Assembly (NCBI GenBank): GCA_032119795.1
Contig: JAUMFO010000011.1
Span: 124,001 to 188,000, forward strand
DNA: 64,000 nucleotides
Reading direction: 5' to 3'
DNA from: JAGIBJ01 sp032119795
GTDB lineage: Bacteria > Actinomycetota > Thermoleophilia > Solirubrobacterales > Solirubrobacteraceae
The notes under the pieces are model-generated. The model saw only the letters and a list, made by a program, of their open reading frames with translations, was not told the origin of the DNA and did no database searches. This document shows, piece after piece, positions 57,844-64,000 of this stretch (position 1 is its first letter; each line of letters begins with the position of its first letter). The position numbers and the translations under genes are program-made.

Positions 57844-58696
57844 GAGCGACACGGCGTCCCCCACCGGCTCGAAGTCCGAGCTGAAGGAATTTCACGGCGG
57901 TCCGGGGTCCGGGCCGAGCATCGCCGAACCGACGCATGAGCCAGCGCCCTCGCGCCGGCGCACGCCCGGAGAGGAGGCGCGCACGCTCGTCGCGGCCGCC
58001 AAGGCCGGATCGCTGGCGTCGCTGTCTGACGACGGCACGCCCTGGGCCTCGATCATCACGTTCGGCGCCACGGGCGCCGGTGAACCGGTCCTGGTCGTAT
58101 CCACCATGGCCGAGCATGGCCGCAACCTCGCCCGCGAGCCGAAGGCCAGCATCGCCATCGCCGAGCCGGTGCCTGACGGAGAGGATCCGCTCGACCGCGC
58201 ACGCATCACGCTCGCCGGGCACGTGATCGTGCCGGAAGGCGACGAGGCCGACGCCGCGCTCGAGGCCCACGCCGCGCACTATCCGTTTGCTCGCGGCTAC
58301 GCGACCTACGCCGACTTCACCATCTACGTGCTGCGCGTGGAGCGCGTGCGCTGGGTCGGCGGGTTCGCGCGGATGAGCACCGTCGAAGCCGCCGACTACG
58401 CCACGGCCGACGTCGACCCCACGGCGCCCGGCGCCGCCTACGCCCGCCAGCACCTCAACGACGATCACGCCGATTCCGTCCTGCTGTGGGCACAGACGCT
58501 CGGCGGCTACGCCGACGCCACGGAGGCCACCTGCGAGGCAATCGACCGGTACGGCGTCGACCTGCGCGTGCAGACCCCGCGCGGGCAGGCGCCGGTACGC
58601 GTCGGTTTCGTCGAGGTGGCTCAGAGCCCAGGCGACCTGCGCAGCGCGACGGTGGCGCTAGCCGCAGCGGCGCGGGCCTGGGCGCCGACGGCGTAG
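57842..58696 (+). CDS. HugZ-like pyridoxamine-oxidase-fold protein with DUF2470 domain
   Basis: A 284-residue protein. Residues about 45-190 form a split beta-barrel (EEARTLVAAAKAGSLASLSD, PVLVVSTMAEHGRNLAREPK, RITLAGHVIV) and residues 205-284 a DUF2470 domain (YARQHLNDDHADSVLLWAQ). This combination is typical of HugZ/HutZ-type heme-binding or heme-degrading proteins and of plant-type glutamyl-tRNA-reductase-binding relatives. A heme link fits the nearby hem cluster, but binding residues cannot be confirmed here. Its start codon overlaps that of the divergent protease-like gene. Confidence 0.8.
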   Translation: MSDTASPTGSKSELKEFHGGPGSGPSIAEPTHEPAPSRRRTPGEEARTLVAAAKAGSLASLSDDGTPWASIITFGATGAGEPVLVVSTMAEHGRNLAREPKASIAIAEPVPDGEDPLDRARITLAGHVIVPEGDEADAALEAHAAHYPFARGYATYADFTIYVLRVERVRWVGGFARMSTVEAADYATADVDPTAPGAAYARQHLNDDHADSVLLWAQTLGGYADATEATCEAIDRYGVDLRVQTPRGQAPVRVGFVEVAQSPGDLRSATVALAAAARAWAPTA

Positions 58697-58706
58697 CCCC
58701 GGCGGG

Positions 58707-59321
58707 TCAGTCCACGTCGAACGCGATGCCCTCAAGGCTCGTGTTGTTCACCGTCGCACGCTCGCCGGTATACCAGAGGATCTGACCGCTCGGGTAAACG
58801 TCGACGCGGCCGGGCACCGTCAAGCCCGCCGCGACCGAGAAGAGTCGCGGACGCTTGGGCCGGTAGCCGGGTGGCAGCACCGCGATCACCTCGTCCTGAA
58901 CCGGGGCGGCTCCTTGCCGGGTGACGAGACCACGGAGGTGCACGACGCCGAGCTGGTCCTTCCTGAACTCGCCCGACTCGTATCCTCCCCAGTTTCCCCA
59001 CCCGGGGCTGAAGCTCAGCGCTCGCCAGGACTCCGCTGGGCCTGCACCCGCGGCCGGGGCGCCGGCCGCGCCGGCCGCGCCAACGGCTCCGTCAGCGCCG
59101 CGCGGCCCACGCGGACCGGACCGCACCGCGCCTGGTGCGAGATCGGCGGCCGTGACGGCGCCGTCGCGGATCTTCTCGCTCGTGATGGCGCTCGCCTTCA
59201 GCTGCTTCTCGCCGACGGAGTTCTTCGGGAGCGATGCCACCGCGTATGACGTGCCACCCAGTGCGATGAACACGCCCACGGTGGACATCACGTTGGCGTA
59301 GGTCAGTGATGGCAGGCGCAT
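58707..59321 (-). CDS. Secreted protein with short collagen-like stalk (Thermoleophilia-type)
   Basis: A 204-residue exported protein. The N-terminus MRLPSLTYANVMSTVGVFIA followed by ALGGTSYAVASLPKNSVGEK is a recurrent leader in Solirubrobacterales, where many paralogues share it. A QLKASAITSEKIRDGAVTAA repeat-like region precedes a Gly-x-x tract (GPRGPRGADGAVGAAGAAG), then a beta-rich C-terminal domain (WRALSFSPGWGNWGG and LGVVHLRGLV) like those of phage-tail or adhesin tips. It is probably exposed on the cell surface. A perfect hairpin abuts its start codon. Confidence 0.82.
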   Translation of the reverse strand: MRLPSLTYANVMSTVGVFIALGGTSYAVASLPKNSVGEKQLKASAITSEKIRDGAVTAADLAPGAVRSGPRGPRGADGAVGAAGAAGAPAAGAGPAESWRALSFSPGWGNWGGYESGEFRKDQLGVVHLRGLVTRQGAAPVQDEVIAVLPPGYRPKRPRLFSVAAGLTVPGRVDVYPSGQILWYTGERATVNNTSLEGIAFDVD

Positions 59322-59353
59322 AGGGGTGAGCAGGTTACTTCCTGCTCACCCCT
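59322..59353 (-). terminator. 13-bp perfect hairpin abutting the start codon of the collagen-like gene
   Basis: AGGGGTGAGCAGG (59322-59334) and CCTGCTCACCCCT (59341-59353) pair around a 6-nt loop. It begins 6 bp after the stop codon of the efflux pump gene and ends directly against the ATG of the next gene on the same strand. It may terminate the pump transcript, or control translation of the downstream gene. Confidence 0.7.
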
Positions 59354-59359
59354 GGCGAG

Positions 59360-60826
59360 TCAGTGCGCCATCGCTGGCACGGCACCCGGCTCGTGCGCCG
59401 TCGCGCCACTCGGCAGCAGCGCGCCGCAGAGCACGGCGCCCAGCAGGAAGATGCCGGCGGCCCATGAGAACGCCGTGGTGTAGCCGTCGATGGCGGCGAG
59501 CGCCATCACGTCGGGCGTCGGCGTCTTCCCGGCGACCGAGCTGGTGACGGCCGAGGCCGCGAGGGTGCTGAGCAGCGCGGTGCCGATCGAGCCGCCGATC
59601 TGCTGGCTGGTGTTCACGGTCGCCGACGCCACGCCGGCGTCGGTGGGAGCCACGCCCATCGTGGCCGTCTGCATCGACGGGGCGATGATCAGGCCCATGC
59701 CAACGCCCATCGGCAGCAGCGCAGGCAGCACATGCCCGGCGTAGGTCGAGTCGATCGTCAGCTGGGAGAGCGCAACCATCGCGGCGGCGCCGAGCAGCAT
59801 GCCGAGCGTGACGAGCGGCCGCGGCCCGAACCGCGGCAGCAGCTTGGTCGTCGACACCGACGCCGCCACGACGAGGCAGGCAATCATCGGCAGGAACGCG
59901 AGGCCGGTCTGGATCGGGCTCATCCCGAGCGTCTGCTGCAGGTAGTACGTGAGGAAGAGGAACACGGCGAACATCCCGGCGCCGCTGAGGCCCACGGCGA
60001 TGTACGAGCCGCCACGCGAGCGGTCCAGGACGATCGAGAGCGGCAGCAACGGGTGCTTCGTCGTGCGCTGGATCTGCACGAAGAGGCCGAGCGCCACGAC
60101 GGCGCCGACGAGTGAGCCGACCGTCAGCGCGGCCGTCCAGCCGTCGGTCTCCGCGCGGGAGAAGCCGAAGACGAGCAGGAACAGGCCGATCGACGCCGCG
60201 ATCGTGCCGGGGAGATCCAGAACGGGACGGGGGCCGAGCTGCGGGGTCTGAACGAGCAGACGGGCAGCACCGACGGCGGCCACGCCGGCGAACGCGAGGT
60301 TCACGTAGAGGCACCAGCGCCACGACAGGTACTCGGTGAGCACGCCGCCCAAGAGCAGGCCCACGGCGCCGCCACCACCGGCGATCGCGCCGAAGATGCC
60401 GAACGCCTTGGAGCGCTCCGTCGGATCGGTGAAGGTGGTCGTGAGCAACGAGAGGGCCGCGGGGGCGAGGAGTGCACCGAACACGCCTTGCAGCGCGCGC
60501 GAGGCGACGAGCATCTCGAAGCTCTGTGCGGCGCCGCCGATCGCCGAGGCGACGGCAAAGCCGATCAGGCCGACGATGAACACGCGCTTGCGGCCGAAGA
60601 GATCACCGATTTTGCCGCCGAGGAGCAGCAAGCTGCCGAAGGAGAGCGCGTAGGCGGTGATGATCCACTGCCGGTTCTCGTCGGAGAAGCCGAGGGCCTC
60701 CTGGGCGGTCGGGAGGGCGATGTTCACGATCGTCGCGTCGAGCACGACCATCAGCTGCGCGAGCCCGATGACGGCGAGGATCGCCCAACGCCGGGCGTGA
60801 TGTGGATGGTGGTCTTGGGTAGGCAC
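59360..60826 (-). CDS. DHA2-family MFS multidrug efflux transporter
   Basis: A 488-residue protein with 14 predicted membrane helices. VVLDATIVNIALPTAQEAL is the motif D1 of the drug:H+ antiporter-2 family, LLLGGKIGDLFGRKRVF is motif A, and ASRALQGVFGALLAPAALSL is motif C-like. It exports hydrophobic or cationic drugs using the proton gradient. It is divergent from a TetR-type gene, which is very probably its repressor. Confidence 0.93.
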   Translation of the reverse strand: MPTQDHHPHHARRWAILAVIGLAQLMVVLDATIVNIALPTAQEALGFSDENRQWIITAYALSFGSLLLLGGKIGDLFGRKRVFIVGLIGFAVASAIGGAAQSFEMLVASRALQGVFGALLAPAALSLLTTTFTDPTERSKAFGIFGAIAGGGGAVGLLLGGVLTEYLSWRWCLYVNLAFAGVAAVGAARLLVQTPQLGPRPVLDLPGTIAASIGLFLLVFGFSRAETDGWTAALTVGSLVGAVVALGLFVQIQRTTKHPLLPLSIVLDRSRGGSYIAVGLSGAGMFAVFLFLTYYLQQTLGMSPIQTGLAFLPMIACLVVAASVSTTKLLPRFGPRPLVTLGMLLGAAAMVALSQLTIDSTYAGHVLPALLPMGVGMGLIIAPSMQTATMGVAPTDAGVASATVNTSQQIGGSIGTALLSTLAASAVTSSVAGKTPTPDVMALAAIDGYTTAFSWAAGIFLLGAVLCGALLPSGATAHEPGAVPAMAH

Positions 60827-60918
60827 GGGAACTCCGGCGGTCTTGGTCTTGGGCGAAGTGGAGGCGAGGGCTCAAAGTGGAGGAGCAATCTCTACTTCGG
60901 CAACGGTAGCACGAAACT

Positions 60919-60933
60919 GGAGGCGCGTCCTCC
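60919..60933. promoter_or_regulatory. Palindrome in the pump/TetR intergenic region
   Basis: GGAGG (60919-60923) and CCTCC (60929-60933) form a short palindrome with a CGCGT centre, 22 bp before GTG 60956 and overlapping the likely -35 region of the TetR gene (TAGGGT -10 at 60944-60949). It could be the operator of the divergent pair. Confidence 0.45.
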
Positions 60934-60955
60934 GAATTGTCGATAGGGTGGACCG

Positions 60956-61618
60956 GTGTCTGCTCCCGAGAAGCCCCTGCGCCGCGACGCCGAGCGCAAT
61001 CGCCAGCTGATCCTGCAGGCCGGCCGCGAGCTCTTCGCCGAGCGTGGGTTGGCCGTCTCACTCGACGACGTGGCGGCACGGGCGGGCGTCGGCGTCGGCA
61101 CCGTCTATCGGCGGTTTCCCCACCGCGAGGCGCTCGTCGACGCGCTCTTTGAGCACCGGATCGACGAGCTGGTGGTCAATGCCGAGCAGGCCCTGGCGCT
61201 CGATGATCCGTGGGAGTCGATCGTGCACCTGCTCGAGGGCTACATGGAGCTGCAGGCGGGCGACCGCTCGTTTGGGCCGGTCGTCTTGACGGATGCCCAC
61301 GGCCGCGGTGGCCTCGATCGGGCTCGCATCAAGCTCAAGCCGGTCGTCGACCAGATCGTCCTTCGAGCGCAAGGCGCTGGCGTCTTGCGAAGCGACTTCG
61401 CCCCGACCGACATTCCAACGATCATCCTCATGGTCAGCCAGGTGCAGAACGCTGCGCGCGACGTGGCTCCGCAGGTTTGGCGTCGCCAGCTGGCGATCGT
61501 GCTCGACGGACTGCGCCCCTCGCGGGACGGGACGCGGGAGATGGGTGCCGACGCGGTCGACGCCATGGACGTGCCGCAGATGATGCGCGCGGCGTTCGAG
61601 ACGCCGGGTAAGGGCTGA
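60956..61618 (+). CDS. TetR-family transcriptional repressor
   Basis: A 220-residue regulator. The N-terminal helix-turn-helix runs AERNRQLILQAGRELFAERG, then DVAARAGVGVGTVYRRFPHR, typical of TetR. The C-terminal ligand-binding domain has an ALDDPWESIVHLLEGYMELQ segment. GTG 60956 follows TAGGGT by 6 nt, so the mRNA is probably leaderless. Divergent orientation to the DHA2 pump implies ligand-relieved repression of efflux. Confidence 0.93.
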   Translation: MSAPEKPLRRDAERNRQLILQAGRELFAERGLAVSLDDVAARAGVGVGTVYRRFPHREALVDALFEHRIDELVVNAEQALALDDPWESIVHLLEGYMELQAGDRSFGPVVLTDAHGRGGLDRARIKLKPVVDQIVLRAQGAGVLRSDFAPTDIPTIILMVSQVQNAARDVAPQVWRRQLAIVLDGLRPSRDGTREMGADAVDAMDVPQMMRAAFETPGKG

Positions 61619-61622
61619 GCCG

Positions 61623-62588
61623 GTGGCGAGCGGTCCCTCGCCGCGTGAGCTTGCGGGCTACTTCGCGAGCTTGGCCAGGTTCGCCCGCAGCCGCGAGGAG
61701 CGCGAGGCGACCGATCGCTCGGTCCTGGCTGATCTCGGCGCTGATCTACCGTCGCGTCTCGGGCTGCCCGCGGGCCTGGAGCTGGAGTGGCTCGGCGTCG
61801 CTGGCTACCGGCTGACGTACGAGGGGCAGACGCTCTACCTCGACCCCTACCTCTCGCGGGTCCCGCTTGGCGACGTGGTGCGGCGCCGGCGCGTGGTGGT
61901 GGAGCCGGGCCTCTACGCGCGGCTGCTCGACGAGCGTGCTGGCGAGGTCGTCGGCGTGATCGCGGGCCACACCCACTTTGATCACGCGGTCGACATCCCG
62001 GCGATCGCCAAGCGCTACGACGCGCCGGCCTACGGCTCTCGATCGCTCGTGCAGCTGATGCGGATTCACGGCGAGGAGCAGCGCGCCGTGGAAGTCGAAC
62101 TCAAGCGGCCGTATGAGCTTGGGCCATTCACCGTCACGTTCTTCCCGAGTGTGCACTCCAAGCTCGTCCTCGGGCTGGCCGTTCCTTCCGACGGTGAACT
62201 CACGTGTGAGCACATGGATGGGCTCACCTCCTCGGCCTACAAGTGCGGCGACGTCTACGGCGTGCGCATCGAGGTCGCGGGCTACGTGATCTACCACCAG
62301 GGCAGCGCCAACCTCATCGACGACGAGGTCCCCACGGGCGGCGTCGACCTCTTCCTCGCCGGCGTCGCAGGCCGCGGATTCACCCGTGATTACTGGGCCC
62401 GGATCCTGAGTCGACTGGAACCAAAGGTCGTGGTGGCCAGCCACTTCGACGACTTCTTCCGGCCGATCGACGGCGACCAGGGACTCTCGCTCAACGTGCG
62501 CCTGGCGGCGGTCCCCGAGGAGATCGGCAGCGTGAGTGGCGACTTCGATGTGGTGGCGCTGCGGGCGCTGGAGCCGGTACGGGGCTGA
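61623..62588 (+). CDS. MBL-fold metallo-hydrolase
   Basis: A 321-residue metallo-beta-lactamase-fold protein. The zinc motif is GHTHFDHAVD, with a later metal histidine in FFPSVHSKLV and a C-terminal VVASHFDDFF. The N-terminal 45 residues (LAGYFASLARFARSREERE) are an extra helical region. Relatives are UlaG-like or L-ascorbate-phosphate-lactonase-like hydrolases; the substrate is unknown. GTG 61623 lies 4 bp after the TetR stop, so the two are cotranscribed and the hydrolase may act on the inducing compound. Confidence 0.85.
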   Translation: MASGPSPRELAGYFASLARFARSREEREATDRSVLADLGADLPSRLGLPAGLELEWLGVAGYRLTYEGQTLYLDPYLSRVPLGDVVRRRRVVVEPGLYARLLDERAGEVVGVIAGHTHFDHAVDIPAIAKRYDAPAYGSRSLVQLMRIHGEEQRAVEVELKRPYELGPFTVTFFPSVHSKLVLGLAVPSDGELTCEHMDGLTSSAYKCGDVYGVRIEVAGYVIYHQGSANLIDDEVPTGGVDLFLAGVAGRGFTRDYWARILSRLEPKVVVASHFDDFFRPIDGDQGLSLNVRLAAVPEEIGSVSGDFDVVALRALEPVRG

Positions 62589-62644
62589 CCGCGCACGAGG
62601 TAGGGTCTCGGAGGTGTCGAAGGTGTCGGCACGCTGTCCCTACT

Positions 62645-62997
62645 TTGTCGCTGACACTCTCCTTGCGTCCACCCGGTAATCCTGATGCGATGCGGCGTGC
62701 CGCCGGGGAGATGGACGTGGTCGCGGTGCGTTGCGCGGCCGTCAGTGCCACGACTCCGTTGGTTCTTCCGCTCTACGTCTTCGAGGGCCCTGGCCGGGCA
62801 CAGCACGAGGGCGAGCTCGGCCATATTCGGCGTCAGCTCACGAGCGCAGGGGACGGCCTCTCGTCAACCGCATCGCGGCTGCGGATGGAGGCCGACCGCC
62901 TCGAGGACGCGCAGACGCGCTACGACGCGAAGTCCGCGCCGAGGCCGCGATGGCCAAGCGCGAGGCGCTGCGCCGGCAGCAGCAGGGACGCCTATGA
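62645..62997 (+). pseudogene. Cassette F, first protein: GNPD-motif helical protein, frameshifted
   Basis: TTG 62645 opens SLRPPGNPDAMRRAAGEM, the GNPD motif of cassettes D and E, with a turn VFEGPGRAQHEGEL like the turns in cassettes A and C. After AAG at 62930-62932 the frame leaves the family pattern. A one-base shift restores RAEAAMAKREALRRQQQGR ending at TGA 62995-62997, which overlaps ATG 62994 of the next gene exactly as in intact cassettes. One base (probably G in an AAGGTCCGC context) appears to be missing. A sequencing error is possible. Read without the shift, the frame ends at 63040. Confidence 0.65.
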
Positions 62998-63263
62998 CGC
63001 GTGGGACCTCCATCTGGGCAACACCCGACGGCCTCGATGACGCGAGCAACCGCGCTGACTCGATGGGCCGCGATATCCCCAGGCCCTACCCCAGTGCGGA
63101 CGCGCCGGTACTCATCGCTGATGGGCTCCCATCGCTTGATCGAGCGGGGGTACTGGCGGGCTGGAGCGCGGAGGATCGTGAGGGCACGCCGCTCGCCCAC
63201 GAGGAGGTCGCTGTCACGTTCCGGACCTCGTCGTTCGACGCGATGGCCAGCGTCTGCGGCTGA
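62994..63263 (+). CDS. Cassette F, second protein: truncated effector N-terminus
   Basis: An 89-residue remnant. SIWATPDGLDDASNRADSMG and the following region correspond to the N-terminal helical domain of the cassette D and E second proteins. ATG 62994 overlaps the first gene's restored stop (ATGA). The frame ends at 63263, after about 80 residues of plausible sequence, where Rhs coding sequence begins in another frame. The protein is about one quarter the length of its relatives and is unlikely to work as they do. Confidence 0.55.
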   Translation: MTRGTSIWATPDGLDDASNRADSMGRDIPRPYPSADAPVLIADGLPSLDRAGVLAGWSAEDREGTPLAHEEVAVTFRTSSFDAMASVCG

Positions 63264-63982
63264 TCACCGACGCACTCGGGTCCGTCCGCCAAGTCATCGA
63301 CGTCGACACCGGAATCGCGATCCAACAGCTCAGCTACGACGCCTACGGTCGGACCACCAGCGACAGCGCCCCAGGGACGCAGCCCTTCGGCTTCAAAGGC
63401 TCCATAGCGGACCCCGTCTCCGACGCCGTAGGTTTTGCGTGGATGGGAACGCGGGCCTATGCGTCTACCTTGGCTCGATTCGCCACCCCCGAGCCCTTGG
63501 GCGTCGTGCAAACATGGAATGAACACGACGCACTCGCCGGTGACCCCATCAACATGGTCGATGCCAATGGACTAAGTCCGACGCTTACAGATGTCGACGA
63601 GGCAGCGGCCCACGTGTCTGCGGAAATGACCCCAGTTGCGGCTGCCTCGGCACTGTTGACTCTCGGCTGTATTGGCACTCTCGCTCCCGGCGGCCCCTTG
63701 GCCTTGGCCTGCGGGTCGGTGCTCACGTTTGCGGCCTTCAGCGGCACCTTGGTCTTGGTCGCCGATGCGTGGCTTTGGGCTCGTGACAAGGGGACTGCAG
63801 GAAGCGTGGTCTGGGACGCCCTCTCGGTGGCGACCGGCTCAGCCAGCGGTATAGCGACGGGACTTGCCAAGGTGGTTACGGGTTCCTACGGTGCCGGATT
63901 CAGCGTGGCTGGCTGGTTGTATGCGAAAGCGCTCGAGGCTTTGGAAGGCGATCCCAAGGCTGAGGCACGAGTGTGCCCGTGA
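63182..63982 (+). pseudogene. Orphan Rhs C-terminal tip with hydrophobic toxin-like end
   Basis: The frame is open from 63182, and Rhs homology starts near 63233 with RDGQRLRLITDALGSVRQV, then LSYDAYGRTTSDS, PFGFKGSIADPVSDAVGF, RAYASTLARFATPEPLG and NMVDANGLSPT, the canonical end of an Rhs core. The last 130 residues are the variable tip, with two hydrophobic stretches (AASALLTLGCIGTLAPGGPL and LTFAAFSGTLVLVADAWLW). There is no start codon for the core, no signal and no shell, so it is a displaced C-terminus fused into the remains of cassette F. The first in-frame ATG is at 63443. Confidence 0.72.
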
Positions 63983-64000
63983 AGGCGCCGCCAGGAGGGT

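Overview
The window is high-GC, densely coded DNA from an actinobacterium, most likely of the Thermoleophilia/Solirubrobacterales type. The clues are a secreted collagen-like protein with the N-terminus MRLPSLTYANVM...GGTSYA that I associate with that group, an F420-type oxidase, many GTG starts with 4-bp ATGA/GTGA overlaps, -10 boxes sitting 6-8 nt before start codons (leaderless mRNAs), and a coproporphyrin-type heme cluster. The taxonomic call is inference.

Layout. 1-4.3 kb: the start of an FdhF/YdeP-type molybdoenzyme facing fdhD, then a P450, an F420-type oxidase and small proteins. 4.4-6.6 kb: a secreted beta-propeller/collagen-like protein. 6.7-14.0 kb: a 7.2-kb island bounded by an intact tRNA-Ala gene and a 93-bp direct repeat carrying that gene's 3' half. 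All its genes run on the minus strand: a STAS-like/GHKL ATPase, a small helical protein, a dGTPase-family HD hydrolase, a PD-(D/E)xK-like protein, a HEAT-repeat protein and three unknowns. No integrase is present. It looks like a small mobile defence island.

14.3-26.6 kb: surface polysaccharide genes (three glycosyltransferases, an O-antigen ligase-like protein with TPRs, a flippase-like protein, a polyprenyl-phosphate sugar transferase, a membrane glycosyltransferase-like protein and a UDP-glucuronate decarboxylase-like SDR). 26.7-29.9 kb: a LiaFSR-like envelope-stress unit.

30.0-53.9 kb and 62.6-64.0 kb: the most unusual part. At least five related cassettes (A 30.0-33.5, C 39.6-42.6, D 46.3-49.6, E 50.2-53.9, F 62.6-63.3 decayed) each begin with a small helical protein coupled by a 4-bp overlap to a second protein with a helical N-terminal domain and a variable C-terminus, followed by EspG-like and LpqN-like soluble proteins and a membrane protein. 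Between A and C lies an array (34.5-39.5 kb) of EspG-like proteins, three of them with N-terminal membrane hairpins. I read these as WXG100/LXG-like secretion-substrate cassettes with dedicated chaperone-like partners; no type VII core component is in the window. Cassette F is frameshifted and runs into an orphan Rhs C-terminal tip. Housekeeping genes sit among the cassettes: hemE-hemY-hemQ (42.6-46.2 kb), a polysaccharide deacetylase, ferritin, a GDSL esterase, an ABC-2 exporter, an M50-like protease, a HugZ-like protein, a DHA2 efflux pump with a TetR regulator, and an MBL-fold hydrolase.
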